A stretch of 64,000 nt of DNA from Streptomyces sp. FIT100 (GTDB taxonomy: Bacteria; Actinomycetota; Actinomycetes; Streptomycetales; Streptomycetaceae), in NCBI RefSeq assembly GCF_024584805.1, contig NZ_CP075715.1:2344001-2408000 (forward strand), given 5' to 3'. Under the pieces are notes generated by a model. The model was not told the origin of the DNA. It did not search any database and saw only the letters and a program-made list of their open reading frames with translations. Shown piece by piece: positions 15,767-24,396 of this stretch. Numbering within the stretch: the first letter of the stretch is position 1; each line of letters starts with the position of its first letter. The position numbers and the translations under genes were made by a program.

Positions 15767-16018
15767 ATGGACCAGGAAAGCCGGCCCGGCCTCATACCCT
15801 TCGCGATCGACCTCACCTTCGAGGAGGCCCGTCGGCGCGCCGAGGTCGTCGCGGCGCTCGGTCCCGACTGGGATCCGATGGCCGCGCTGCGGGACGAGGA
15901 GGCGGCGTACGCGCTGCTCTACTCCGGTCTCGACGCCGACCAGCAGCGCACGTACGACATGCTCGTCGCGGCGGGGGTCCTTCCCGGAGGGGAGCCCGGC
16001 CGTGCGGCTGCCCATTGA
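15767..16018 (+). CDS. Small DUF6400-like protein
   Basis: An acidic 83-aa protein with a TFEEARRRAEVVAALGPDWDPMAALRDEEAAYALLYSGLDADQQRTYDMLV-type all-helical core, which I recall as the DUF6400 family of Streptomyces. Function is unknown. Its stop codon overlaps the next gene by 17 bases, so the two form a pair. Confidence 0.65.
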   Translation: MDQESRPGLIPFAIDLTFEEARRRAEVVAALGPDWDPMAALRDEEAAYALLYSGLDADQQRTYDMLVAAGVLPGGEPGRAAAH

Positions 16019-16211
16019 TCCGCAGGCGGACATCGCCCGCCGCGCCTGGGTGGACTGCCCGTCCTGCGACGACGCACGGGACTGCACCGACTGCGCCGAC
16101 GCGCGCAACTGCCGTGACCACTGGCGCTATCTGATCTCCAGCAAGGGGACCGTGGTCCATCTCCAGTGCCCGGGCTGCACCCATATGTGGTCTTTCGACA
16201 CCAGGCGCTGA
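16002..16211 (+). CDS. Small cysteine-rich protein, probable zinc binder
   Basis: A 69-aa product from a GTG start preceded by GGAGGGGAG about 8 bases upstream. It holds eight cysteines, as CPSC, CTDC, a further DC and NC, and CPGC, with a final CTHMWSF, suggesting one or two zinc ribbons. Residues between are acidic (DDARDCTDCADARNC). It overlaps the DUF6400-like gene in another frame, so the pair is probably translated together. No family was recognised. The low complexity of the cysteine/Asp region makes homology calling hard, but the start signal and composition support a real gene. Confidence 0.6.
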   Translation: MRLPIDPQADIARRAWVDCPSCDDARDCTDCADARNCRDHWRYLISSKGTVVHLQCPGCTHMWSFDTRR

Positions 16212-16222
16212 CGGGCATGGGC

Positions 16223-16258
16223 CGGCCCGGTACGGCTCCGCTTCGCCGTACCGGGCCG
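16223..16258. terminator. Bidirectional hairpin terminator
   Basis: A perfect 14-bp stem (CGGCCCGGTACGGC with its complement) encloses an 8-nt loop between the convergent cysteine-rich gene and the subtilase gene. Confidence 0.8.
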
Positions 16259-16282
16259 CTGCTCCGGGGATCGGTCAGCGTG

Positions 16283-19200
16283 TCACTTCACGCCGACCGC
16301 CCGGATGATCTCCTGCTTCACCGAGCCGCCCCGGTTGTCGGACGCCGAGGCCCGCAGCGAGATGAACTTCGCGTTCGCCGGTACCCACAGGGCCGCCTCC
16401 CACGCGGCGGACTTTCCGCGGACATCGTCGAGCCGGACCTTCGACCAGGTCTTCCCGTCGTCGTACGACACCTCCAGCGTGCCGCCCGTGATCCTCCCGG
16501 TGCTCTCCGCGCCCTTCACGTACTCGGAGAAGACGCCGACGTCGAGCTTGTGCCCGGCGCGGACGTTGCCGGTGAGGTCGGTGTCGACGTCGAAGCCGAG
16601 GTTCAGCATCGGCAGGACGGTGTACCGGTCCGACGAGGTCTCCTTCGAGCGGAAGGTCCACTCGGCGTGGCCGCGGGTGGACAGCCGCCACCGCTCCGGC
16701 TCCAGGGTCGTGTCCGTGACGACGCGGTACCCGGCCTCCTCCGCCGGGGCGTCCCAGGCGTAGGCGCCCGAGCTCATCCTGCGGTCGACCTGCTCCCCGT
16801 TCACGTACACCTCGGTGAACTGGGTCATCGAGTCGTCGCTCCACACATTGCCGAAGCCGGTGTGGTCCGGACCCGAGTCGCCCCAGCCGGGGGTGTTGAA
16901 CTGGAGGTTGTTGCCGGCCCGCTGCTGTCCCCAGCCGAGGCCGGTGCCGAGCCACGGGTGCCAGACCGGCTTGAACCAGTCGCGGTCCACCCGGCTGCCG
17001 CCCCGGTAGGGGATGAGGCCGCCGCGCTCCTCCAGCGAGTCGGCGAGGTCGACGGATTCGTGCCAGAGCTGGCCGGGGCCGGTCGAGACGTACTCGGTGC
17101 GCTCGACGGGGAACGCGATCCGCTCCTTGAATCCGAAGCCGATCGGGAAGGTGTCGGTGATCGAGTAGCGGAATTCGCCGCCCTCCTCCTTCCGGGCCGT
17201 CGGCATGTGGAACGTGGAGCGGACGGTGGCGAGTTCGTCGTTGTCCGGGCGGAAGACGAGATCGTGGCCGATCGCGCCCGGGTGCCCCTCGGAGAGGTCG
17301 TAGGTGTACGGCGTGTAGCGCGTGGCGTCCAGGTCGAGCCGCTTGCCGCGGGCCGCCGCATACGAGAGCAGCGCCGCGTCCGCGGAGTTGACGGTGGCGA
17401 CGGCCAGCGGCCGGTTCTCCCATTCCGCCGTGCCGAACCACTTCATCAGCCGGCCGGACTCGGCGTCGGTGACGAAGAGGACCTTGGCGCCCGCGTCCTG
17501 GGCGTTCTGGGCGAGCTCCACCGGCGGTACGGCACCGGTGTGGCGGACGAGGACGGCCTTGCCGCGCACGTCCTTGCCCTGGTAGGCGGCAGCGTCTCCG
17601 GTGCCCGCGTCCACGACGCCGAGCCGGAACGTGCCGTCGAGCAGGGCCGTGCCGGACTGCGGGGTGGCGTCGGAGATCCGGGTGCCGCCGACGCTCGCGT
17701 CCACCATCGGCTTGCCGAGGCGCCAGACGGTCCGGTACTCGAAGGTGCCGGTGGCAGGCTTGCGCGTGGGCGCGGCGAAGACCGAGTCGTACATCATCGG
17801 GACCTGCACGGCGCCGCCGTAGTGGGCGCCGTTCGCCGAGCGGTCGAACTCCATCAGCAGCTGGCGGGTCTCGGTGCGCTTGTCCACCTCGGCACGGATC
17901 TCGCGCAGCTTCCGCCCGTCGAGCGTGACGGTGCGGTCGCGGTCGAGGGTGATCTCCGGCTCGGTGAGGAAGCCGAGGCCGAGGGAATCCTGGCCCTTGC
18001 TGCCGCGTACGTCGAGGAAGGTGTCGAGCGTGTACGTGCCGGGCTTCAGGCGCAGCTCCAGCGTGCCGGACTCGCCGACCGTCTCGGGGAACGGGTCCTC
18101 GCCCTCGGCGAGCCGCTGGACACCCAGGTAGGCGGGCGTCGGGGCGCCGTCGCGGTCCTTGACGTGGACCGTGAGGGTGTACCGCTCCTCCTCCTTGACC
18201 AGGCCGAGCGCGGTGCGGGCGGCGACCCTGCCGTCGGCCGCGGTGGCGGTGATCCGGCCGCCGTTGTTGCCGACGGCCGCCTTGCTGCCGTCACCGGTGA
18301 CCGTCGTCCGCGCGGTGCCGTGCGCGGGCACGGTGAGCGTGGTGTCGGCGAGTGAGGCGACCCCGGCGGTCACGCCCTCGACGGCGAGCGTCAGCGTGAC
18401 GGGCGCGTCGGTGTGGTTGGTGTACGTGACGGCCTTGGCGACCGGCTTGTTGGCCTCGTAGGGCCAGCTGTAGAAGCCGAGGTCGGCTGAGCCGGTGGCG
18501 GTGACCGTGGCGCGGGTCGCGGCCGGTACGTCGACACGGCCGGCGCCGAGCGCGTACGGGGACGCGTCGAGCGGCTTCGACGACGACATCAGCGCGTCCT
18601 TGAGCTGGGCGCCGGTCCAGTCGGGGTGCTGCTCGGCCAGGAGTGCGGCGACGCCCGCGACGTGCGGGGTGGCCATCGACGTGCCGCTCATCGAGGTGTA
18701 GAGGCCCTCGCCCACGGTCAGTCGGGAGCGGGCGGCGAGGATGTCCACGCCGGGCGCGGAGAGGTCCGGCTTGAGGGCCTGGTCGCGGTAGCGCGGGCCC
18801 TGGCTGGTGAAGTACGCGGCCTCGTCGGCGGAGTCGACGGCGCCGATCGTCAGCGCGGAGTCGGCGGCGCCGGGCGAGCCGATGGAGCCGGGGGCGCCGG
18901 AGTTGCCCGCGGCGATGACGAAGAGGGCGCCGGTCTGGGCGGACAGGGCGTTGACGGCCTGGGCCATCGGGTCGGTGCCGTCGCTCGCCTCCCGCGAACC
19001 GAGGCTCATCGACACGATCTTGGCGTCGATGTCCTTCGCGGCCCACTCCATGCCGGCGATGATCTGCGAGTCGCTGCCGAAGCCGTCGTCGTCGAGGACC
19101 TTGCCGATGGCGAGGTCGGCGCCGGGCGCGACGCCCTTCTCCTTGCCGTCGGAGCCGGCACCGCTGCCGCCGACGGTGGAGGCGACGTGCGTGCCGTGGC

Positions 19201-19999
19201 CCTGGCGGTCGGCGACCTCCTGGCCCTCGATGAAGCTCTTCGACTCGCTGACGCGGCCCGCGAGGTCGGGGTGGCCGGCGTCCACGCCGGTGTCGAGGAC
19301 GGCGACCTTGACGCCCTTGCCGGTGAGCCCGGCCTCCCAGGCCGCGGGGGTGCCTATCTGGGCGTTGGACTCGGCCATGTCGGCGCGCACGCGGCCGTCG
19401 AGCCAGATCTTCCCGATACCGCCGGAGAAGGCACTGCGGGTGGCCGCTCCGGAGGCGCTGACGGCCTCCCAGAGGGTGCCGGGCTCGGCGGTCATCGCGG
19501 CGCCGCCGATGCTCGGCAGGGAGCGCACGGTGTCCGCGCCGCGCGGGGCGGCGGCGCGGGCGCCCTTGGCGTACGTGACGATGAGCGGGATGCGCGCACC
19601 GACGTTCTGCTCGATGAGGCCGGTGACGTCGAAGAGACGCTCGTCGAGGACCCCGGAGTCGAGGTAGGGCCGCGCCTCGTCGGGTACGACGGTGATCCGG
19701 CCGTTCGAGATTCCGCTGCGCACGGCGCCGGTGGCGCCCTTGGGCCGCTCGACGTCGACGGCCTTCCTGCCACCGCCGAGGTCGGTGACGGTGACCTTGT
19801 CACCGGTGATGAGAGTGACGGTGTGCGTCCCGGCGGCCGTGTGGGCCGCGTCGGCCGCGTCGGCCGTGTGGGCCGCGTCCATGGGATGGGCGCCGCTGTC
19901 GGGCGAGTCGGCGGCGAGGGCCTGTCCGGCCGGGAGCAGTACGAGGGAGAGCCCGGCCGCAAGGAGCCGGGCTCTGCGTCTCGCGGACGCTCTGGTCAT
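16283..19999 (-). CDS. Large secreted subtilisin-like serine protease (S8)
   Basis: The 1238-aa exoenzyme has a signal peptide (residues 1-30, ...GQALAA) and a prodomain. The S8 catalytic domain has the complete triad: Asp236 (VAVLDTGVDAGHPDL), His268 (GHGTHVAS) and Ser441 (SMSGTSMATPHVAG), with oxyanion Asn366 (VIAAGNSGAPG). The C-terminal ~700 residues are beta-rich, probably fn3/jelly-roll-like accessory modules ending with an F5/8-type-like region. The role is extracellular protein degradation. GAGGAGAG lies 8 bases before the ATG. A perfect LacI-type palindrome upstream suggests regulated expression. S. coelicolor also has a secreted protease next to matB, from memory. Confidence 0.93.
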   Translation of the reverse strand: MTRASARRRARLLAAGLSLVLLPAGQALAADSPDSGAHPMDAAHTADAADAAHTAAGTHTVTLITGDKVTVTDLGGGRKAVDVERPKGATGAVRSGISNGRITVVPDEARPYLDSGVLDERLFDVTGLIEQNVGARIPLIVTYAKGARAAAPRGADTVRSLPSIGGAAMTAEPGTLWEAVSASGAATRSAFSGGIGKIWLDGRVRADMAESNAQIGTPAAWEAGLTGKGVKVAVLDTGVDAGHPDLAGRVSESKSFIEGQEVADRQGHGTHVASTVGGSGAGSDGKEKGVAPGADLAIGKVLDDDGFGSDSQIIAGMEWAAKDIDAKIVSMSLGSREASDGTDPMAQAVNALSAQTGALFVIAAGNSGAPGSIGSPGAADSALTIGAVDSADEAAYFTSQGPRYRDQALKPDLSAPGVDILAARSRLTVGEGLYTSMSGTSMATPHVAGVAALLAEQHPDWTGAQLKDALMSSSKPLDASPYALGAGRVDVPAATRATVTATGSADLGFYSWPYEANKPVAKAVTYTNHTDAPVTLTLAVEGVTAGVASLADTTLTVPAHGTARTTVTGDGSKAAVGNNGGRITATAADGRVAARTALGLVKEEERYTLTVHVKDRDGAPTPAYLGVQRLAEGEDPFPETVGESGTLELRLKPGTYTLDTFLDVRGSKGQDSLGLGFLTEPEITLDRDRTVTLDGRKLREIRAEVDKRTETRQLLMEFDRSANGAHYGGAVQVPMMYDSVFAAPTRKPATGTFEYRTVWRLGKPMVDASVGGTRISDATPQSGTALLDGTFRLGVVDAGTGDAAAYQGKDVRGKAVLVRHTGAVPPVELAQNAQDAGAKVLFVTDAESGRLMKWFGTAEWENRPLAVATVNSADAALLSYAAARGKRLDLDATRYTPYTYDLSEGHPGAIGHDLVFRPDNDELATVRSTFHMPTARKEEGGEFRYSITDTFPIGFGFKERIAFPVERTEYVSTGPGQLWHESVDLADSLEERGGLIPYRGGSRVDRDWFKPVWHPWLGTGLGWGQQRAGNNLQFNTPGWGDSGPDHTGFGNVWSDDSMTQFTEVYVNGEQVDRRMSSGAYAWDAPAEEAGYRVVTDTTLEPERWRLSTRGHAEWTFRSKETSSDRYTVLPMLNLGFDVDTDLTGNVRAGHKLDVGVFSEYVKGAESTGRITGGTLEVSYDDGKTWSKVRLDDVRGKSAAWEAALWVPANAKFISLRASASDNRGGSVKQEIIRAVGVK

Positions 20000-20053
20000 G
20001 GATGTCTCTCCTCGTACACCCGGCGAAGGGGTGGGTCCGGGTGTTGCGAAGAG

Positions 20054-20067
20054 TGTGAGCGCTCACA
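20054..20067. promoter_or_regulatory. LacI-family operator-like palindrome upstream of the subtilase gene
   Basis: TGTGAGCGCTCACA is a perfect 14-bp palindrome matching the core of LacI/GalR-family operators. It lies 55 bp upstream of the subtilase start codon. No LacI gene is adjacent; the nearest LacI-type genes are ~20 kb away or elsewhere in the genome. Expression may therefore answer to a carbon-source regulator. Confidence 0.55.
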
Positions 20068-20171
20068 AGTCGCTTGGGGCGACCAAAGGTTGGCGGGTTC
20101 GTGCCATGGCGGCTATCTGCCAGTCATGTTCCGTTGGCCGGGATGCCCCGGTCACGGGGGTGCCGCGGCGA

Positions 20172-21494
20172 TCACGGGGTCGGCTCGCGGGCGTCGTACC
20201 GTACGAACCCCCTTCCGCGCAGGGTGAGAAGGCCGACCGCCACCACACAGGCGACTCCGCCGCCGGTGACGGCGACGGCGGGTGATGTGAGTTCGGCGAC
20301 CGAGCCCGCGAGGAAGTCGCCGAGGCGCGGCCCTCCCGCGACCACGACGATGAACACGCCTTGCAGCCGCCCGCGCATCTCGTCCGGAGCGGCCGCCTGG
20401 AGCATGGTGTTCCGGAACACCATGGAGACGGTGTCCGCGCAGCCCGCGAGGGCGAGGAAGAACAGCCCGAGCCAGAGGTTGCGGGTCAGCCCGAAGACGG
20501 CGATCGCCGTTCCCCAGGAGGCGACGGCGAGCAGGATCGCCGCCCCGTGCCGCCTGATCCGCCCCAGCCAGCCGGAGAACACCCCGCCGAGCAGCGCCCC
20601 GACGGCGGGCGCGGCGACGAGAAGCCCGGTGGTGCGCGCATCGCCGCCGTACCAGAGCACGGCGACGGCCGGGAAGAGCGCCCGCGGATGGGCCAGGATC
20701 ATCGCGCAGAAGTCGGAGAAGAACGTCATGCGGATGTTGGGGCGGGTGGCGAGGAAGCGCAGCCCGTCGAGGACGGACGCGCGTTTCGCCGTCGTACGGT
20801 CCCGGTCCGGCAGCATCGACGGCAGCCGCCACATGGCGTAGAGCGAGGCCCCGAAGGCGACGGCGTCGATGGTGTACGCCGTCTGGTAGCCCGCGTAGCC
20901 GACGATCAGGCCACCGAGCATGGGGCCGATCAGCATCCCGGACGTCGTGGTCATGGAGTTGAGGGCGTTGGCGGCGGGCAGCTGCCCGGGCGGCAGCAGC
21001 CGCGGGATCATCGCGCTGCGGGCGGGCGCGTTGAGCGCGGCGCACACGGCTTGCAGGGCGACGATTCCGTAGAGGAACCACACACGGTGGAAGCCGGCGA
21101 ACGCGGCGGCGGCGAGGGCGGCGGACAGCGCCGCCGAGCCGGTCGCGCTGAACAGGCCGAGCCTGCGCCGGTCGACGGTGTCGGCGACGGCCCCGCCGTA
21201 CAGACCGAAGACGATCAGCGGGACGAGGGAGAAGAGCCCGACGAGTCCCACGGAGAAGGTCGAGTGCGTGATGTCGTACACCTGGAGCGAGATCGCCAGG
21301 GTGGTCATGCCCTGGCCGATCCAGGAGACGGTGTTGCCGAGCCACAGCCGCCGGTAGTCGGCGGAGGTGCGCAGCGGGGTGAGGTCGGCGAGGATGCGGC
21401 GTCCGGCTTCGGGCGTGCCGGGTGCGCCGGTGGTGCCGGGTGCGCCTGGTGCGTCGGGTGTGCCCGGTGCGTCGGGTGCGCCGGTCGTGGTCAT
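20172..21494 (-). CDS. MFS exporter, EntS-like
   Basis: The 440-aa transporter has ~12 membrane helices. The order of motifs (RLWLGNTVSWIGQGM, GGAVADTVDRRRLG as loop 2-3 signature, NAPARSAMIPRLLPPGQLPAANAL) is that of the enterobactin-exporter/macrolide-efflux group. Substrate unknown. The N-terminus is a low-complexity tail of GAPGTPDAPG-type repeats (residues 4-28), encoded by imperfect short DNA repeats, and is likely cytoplasmic and variable. It starts 13 bp after the SDR stop, so the two are cotranscribed, with the MFS gene last in the minus-strand run. Confidence 0.85.
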   Translation of the reverse strand: MTTTGAPDAPGTPDAPGAPGTTGAPGTPEAGRRILADLTPLRTSADYRRLWLGNTVSWIGQGMTTLAISLQVYDITHSTFSVGLVGLFSLVPLIVFGLYGGAVADTVDRRRLGLFSATGSAALSAALAAAAFAGFHRVWFLYGIVALQAVCAALNAPARSAMIPRLLPPGQLPAANALNSMTTTSGMLIGPMLGGLIVGYAGYQTAYTIDAVAFGASLYAMWRLPSMLPDRDRTTAKRASVLDGLRFLATRPNIRMTFFSDFCAMILAHPRALFPAVAVLWYGGDARTTGLLVAAPAVGALLGGVFSGWLGRIRRHGAAILLAVASWGTAIAVFGLTRNLWLGLFFLALAGCADTVSMVFRNTMLQAAAPDEMRGRLQGVFIVVVAGGPRLGDFLAGSVAELTSPAVAVTGGGVACVVAVGLLTLRGRGFVRYDAREPTP

Positions 21495-21507
21495 GGGGCG
21501 GGCGCCT

Positions 21508-22245
21508 TCACCGTCCGCCGGCGACGCGCAGGACGGCGCCGGTGGTGTACGAGGCGTCGGCCGACAGCAGCCAGGCGACGGCGGCGGCGATCTCGGCGGG
21601 CGCGCCGGGCCGCCCGAGCGGGGTCTGCGCCCCGACCCTGGCCGCGCGCCCCGGGTCGCCCATGGCGGCGTGCATGTCGGTGGTGACGGCCCCGGGGGCG
21701 ACGGCGTTGACCCTGATGCCGTCCGGGCCGAGCTCCTTGGACAGGCCGAGGGTCAGGGTGTCGACGGCCGCCTTGGTCGCGGCGTAGTGGACGTACTCGC
21801 CGGGGCTGCCGAGGGTGGCGGCGCCGGAGGAGATGTTGACGATGGCGCCGCCGCCGCTCGCCGCCATGTCCCGGGCGGCCCGGCGGCAGCAGAGCAGCAC
21901 GCCGAGGACGTTGACGTCGAGCACGCGGCGGATGTCCTCGGTGCGGGCGTCGGCGAGCCGGCCGAGCGGGCCGGTGACGGCGGCGTTGTTGACCAGCCCG
22001 GTGACCGGGCCGAGTTCCGCGCGGGCGACGTCGAACAGCCGCTCCACGGCGGCCTCGTCGGACGTGTCCCCCTGCACGGTGACGCAGCGCGCCCCGGCGG
22101 CGCGTACGGCATCGGCGGCCTCCTCGGCGGCGGCGCGGTTGCCGACGTACCCGAGGGCGAGGTCGTGGCCGTCGGCCGCGAGCCTGAGGCAGGTTGCCGC
22201 GCCGATGCCGCGACTGCCGCCTGTGACGATGGTGACCGGACGCAC
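21508..22245 (-). CDS. Short-chain dehydrogenase/reductase (SDR)
   Basis: About 245 aa with all classical SDR marks: TGGSRGIG cofactor loop at the N-terminus, NNAAV motif, catalytic Ser (NISSGAATLGS), YxxxK (YVHYAATK) and the PGAVTTDM segment. It reduces or oxidises an unknown carbonyl/alcohol with NAD(P)(H). I chose the GTG at 22245, which opens with the cofactor-binding strand and follows AGGGGGGAC; an ATG 30 bases upstream (22275) is the alternative. It is followed closely by the EntS-like exporter, so a modify-and-export pair is possible. Confidence 0.87.
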   Translation of the reverse strand: MRPVTIVTGGSRGIGAATCLRLAADGHDLALGYVGNRAAAEEAADAVRAAGARCVTVQGDTSDEAAVERLFDVARAELGPVTGLVNNAAVTGPLGRLADARTEDIRRVLDVNVLGVLLCCRRAARDMAASGGGAIVNISSGAATLGSPGEYVHYAATKAAVDTLTLGLSKELGPDGIRVNAVAPGAVTTDMHAAMGDPGRAARVGAQTPLGRPGAPAEIAAAVAWLLSADASYTTGAVLRVAGGR

Positions 22246-22368
22246 GGCCGAGTCCCCCCTGTCTGTGTCCCACATTCGTTTCCCGTTACATGTTCCACCC
22301 CCAGTCGTATCTCACGGGTGCGGGCGGCCGGGCGGCGGGGCCTGGTGACGTCGGCGTCCGGACCGGCG

Positions 22369-22701
22369 TCACGCCTCGCGGGGAGCCGTCTCGCCCATCT
22401 CGCCCCAGCCGTCCATGCCGGGAATCTCGGCGGAGACGATCTGCGGCCGGGTGGCGATGGCGTACGACATGTCTTCCATGGCCACCCTGAAGTGCTCCGA
22501 TTCGACGTGCTCCCGGCCCGCGTCCGCGTCGCGGAACGCCTCCACGAGGATGAACTGGTGAGGGTCGTCGACCGAGCGGGACCACTCGAAGAAGAGGTTG
22601 CCCGGCTCGCTGCGGGTCGCCCGGGTGAAGCCGTCGACCAGTTCGAGCCAGTCGTCGGCGCGCTCGGGACGGACGGTGAACTTGACGGTGATGTAGATCA
22701 T
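22369..22701 (-). CDS. Putative quinol monooxygenase (ABM/YgiN-like)
   Basis: This 110-aa protein is a single dimeric ferredoxin-like ABM domain (MIYITVKFTVRPERADDWL, then PGNLFFEWSRSVDDPHQFILVEAF and EHFRVAM). Family members oxidise quinols or polyketide-like substrates without cofactors, or simply bind them. It lies between DUF2180 and the SDR on the same strand with gaps of about 110-120 bp. A second, different ABM protein is at 26189-26494. Confidence 0.83.
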   Translation of the reverse strand: MIYITVKFTVRPERADDWLELVDGFTRATRSEPGNLFFEWSRSVDDPHQFILVEAFRDADAGREHVESEHFRVAMEDMSYAIATRPQIVSAEIPGMDGWGEMGETAPREA

Positions 22702-22758
22702 TCAGACTCCGCTGGCTTCGTGACGTCATGCGTGTGCATGGGTCGCTGGATGTCCTTG

Positions 22759-22809
22759 TATGAAGGAGATTGCCGTATGAAGGAGATTGCCGTATGAAGG
22801 AGATTGCCG
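22759..22809. repeat. Three tandem 17-bp repeats
   Basis: TATGAAGGAGATTGCCG occurs three times head-to-tail with no mismatch, in the gap between DUF2180 and the monooxygenase gene. Each plus-strand copy has an ATG and an AAGGAG, but no gene follows on that strand. The stretch is much more AT-rich than its flanks. It could be a repeated protein-binding site. Confidence 0.9.
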
Positions 22810-22810
22810 C

Positions 22811-23017
22811 TCAGACGGCCTGGTGCGCGATGCGGCAGGCCCGGCAGATCATGCGGCGGGCCGGGACGGGCGAGGAGACCTGCCCCAGACCCGCCGCGCG
22901 GTGAACGAGGCGCGGCACGGCGGAGGCGTGCGTGGGGCACGCACCCGCGCCGCACTCGTGGCACACCGCCACCGCCGCCTCCTCGCCGCCGTGCCGGGCG
23001 CAGTCGAAGCAGCGCAT
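22811..23017 (-). CDS. DUF2180 family zinc-binding protein
   Basis: A 68-aa protein with the DUF2180 cysteine layout: MRCFDCARHG, VCHECGAGACPTHA and a C-terminal ICRACRIAH. It probably binds one or two zinc ions. Function is unknown; members are common in Streptomyces beside stress genes. Its ATG shares one base with the stop of the DJ-1/PfpI gene (TGATG), showing translational coupling. Confidence 0.8.
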   Translation of the reverse strand: MRCFDCARHGGEEAAVAVCHECGAGACPTHASAVPRLVHRAAGLGQVSSPVPARRMICRACRIAHQAV

Positions 23018-23592
23018 CAGGCAGCGGCCTGCGCGTGCTCCCGCAGCAGGCGGATGAACTCGCGCAGCAGGGGGGCGTTCTCCGACCAGTCCCGCACGGA
23101 GACCAGATTTCCGTCGACGACGGGAGCGTCGTCGACGAAGGTGCCCCCGCCGAGGACGACCTCGGGCGCGACGCCCGGGAAGGTGGTGGTCACACGGCCC
23201 TTGAGGACACCGAGCGGCGCCAGGGCGATGGAGGCGTGGCAGGTGTGGGCGACAGGCTTTCCGGCGGCGAAGAAGTGCCGCACGATCCGCTGGAAGTCCG
23301 GGTTGTGACGCAGGTACTCGGGTGCGCGGCCGCCGGGCAGGAAGAGTCCGGCGTACTCATCGGGATCGACGTGGGCAAAGGCGGTGTCGGCGGGCCAGGA
23401 CCTGCCGGGGTGCTCGGTGTACGTGCCTTCGTACGTACCGTCGAAGTCGTGCGCGACGAGCCTGAGCACCTTCGCTCGGGGGGCGGCGACGGTGACCCCG
23501 TACCCCTCTTCGGTCAGGCGCTGCAGTCCGTAGAAGAGCTCGAGGTCCTCGGTGGCGTCGCCCGCGAGGATGAGGACCTTGGAGACGGACAT
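23017..23592 (-). CDS. DJ-1/PfpI family protein
   Basis: The 191-aa product has the DJ-1/ThiJ/PfpI fold. Visible are the conserved acidic residue in LILAGDATEDLE, the GLFLPGGRAPEYLR loop, and the nucleophile elbow VAHTCHASIALAP with Cys near residue 118. Family activities include chaperone, deglycase/glyoxalase III and protease-like functions, so the exact role is open. It is coupled to DUF2180 and probably cotranscribed with the RpiB-type isomerase 88 bp upstream. A short GTGTGTCTGC dinucleotide-rich repeat lies in that gap (23606-23634). Confidence 0.85.
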   Translation of the reverse strand: MSVSKVLILAGDATEDLELFYGLQRLTEEGYGVTVAAPRAKVLRLVAHDFDGTYEGTYTEHPGRSWPADTAFAHVDPDEYAGLFLPGGRAPEYLRHNPDFQRIVRHFFAAGKPVAHTCHASIALAPLGVLKGRVTTTFPGVAPEVVLGGGTFVDDAPVVDGNLVSVRDWSENAPLLREFIRLLREHAQAAA

Positions 23593-23680
23593 GGAGTTCT
23601 CCTTGCGTGTGTCTGCGTGTGTCTGCGTGTGTCAGGGAATGGGGATGAGGGACGGACGGTGCTCCTCAAAGGACGGGTGG

Positions 23681-24214
23681 TCAGGCGGGGTTGGGCACTC
23701 CACAGGCCACGGCCTGGCCACGCGGGCCGGTGCTGCCGCCGGCCTTCTCCGCGTACGCGGCCTCGTAGTCGACCATCGCGTCCATCAGCGGCGCCCACTC
23801 GGACGCGGGGTCGTAGCGCAGGTCGAGCCACTGGTCGACCAGAGACTGGGCGTGGTGCGGGCTGACGCTCATCTGACCCATGGTGATCACCTGGGCGTTG
23901 TTGAGCAGGACGGCACCCTCGACCTGGTAGGCGTCGTTCACGGTCACGGCGCGGATGCCGGGGACCAGGCCCGCGCTGACAGCCATGCCGAGACCGGTGC
24001 CGCAGATCAGCAGCGCCCGGTCGGCCTCGCCGTTGGCGACCAGCTCGGCGGCGTCCACCGCAATGTGCGGATAACCCGTGCGTGCGCCCTCGGGAACGCC
24101 GACGTCCCGCACGGAGGCCACACGCGGATCCCTCTCCAGGAAATCCTTGAGGGATTCCTTGTACGCGAACCCGCGGAAATCGCTGCCGATGACGATACGC
24201 AGTTCGCCGCTCAT
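23681..24214 (-). CDS. RpiB/LacAB-family sugar-phosphate isomerase
   Basis: The 177-aa protein resembles ribose-5-phosphate isomerase B and its relatives acting on galactose-6-phosphate or tetrulose-4-phosphates. Family marks are IGSDFRGFAYKESLKDFL (usually SDHAG/DxxG at this point), GVPEGARTGYPHIA, the catalytic-Cys loop LLICGTGLGMAVSA near residues 71-83, and VNDAYQVEGAVLLNNAQVITMGQ. It carries a longer C-terminal tail than E. coli RpiB. The ATG at 24214 has GGAGG 5 bases upstream. It is divergent from an XRE regulator. The substrate cannot be fixed from sequence. Confidence 0.8.
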   Translation of the reverse strand: MSGELRIVIGSDFRGFAYKESLKDFLERDPRVASVRDVGVPEGARTGYPHIAVDAAELVANGEADRALLICGTGLGMAVSAGLVPGIRAVTVNDAYQVEGAVLLNNAQVITMGQMSVSPHHAQSLVDQWLDLRYDPASEWAPLMDAMVDYEAAYAEKAGGSTGPRGQAVACGVPNPA

Positions 24215-24230
24215 AAAGCCTCCGGTCTTT

Positions 24231-24269
24231 CTTGACGGTTGTTCTTGCCGGTTGTTCTTGCCGGTTGTT
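24231..24269. repeat. Three tandem 13-bp repeats in a divergent promoter
   Basis: CTTGACGGTTGTT, CTTGCCGGTTGTT and CTTGCCGGTTGTT lie directly upstream of the RpiB-type gene and 128 bp from the XRE regulator start. The unit length and position suggest operator iterons for the XRE protein. Confidence 0.8.
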
Positions 24270-24396
24270 CGGTGCGTTGTCCACTGTGCAGGTGGCCCCC
24301 CGGAAAACCCAAGCCGCAGGGTTCGCCCCCTTTCCCCGAGGGTTCGGGCGTCCTGGGCCTGCCAGTACCACCTTTGACACATGGCACAATCGGGGC

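Noticed and set aside
21367..22797. Plus-strand 476-codon ORF across the SDR and monooxygenase genes
   Set aside because: Antisense to two genes with complete catalytic motifs; only a shadow frame.
22759..24269. Possible CRISPR-like arrays (17-bp and 13-bp tandem repeats)
   Set aside because: The units are directly adjacent with no spacers and there are no cas genes; they are simple tandem repeats.
24374..24390. TTGACA followed by CACAAT upstream of the XRE gene as a promoter
   Set aside because: The two hexamers are only 5 bases apart, far less than the 16-18 required, so this is not a -35/-10 pair.
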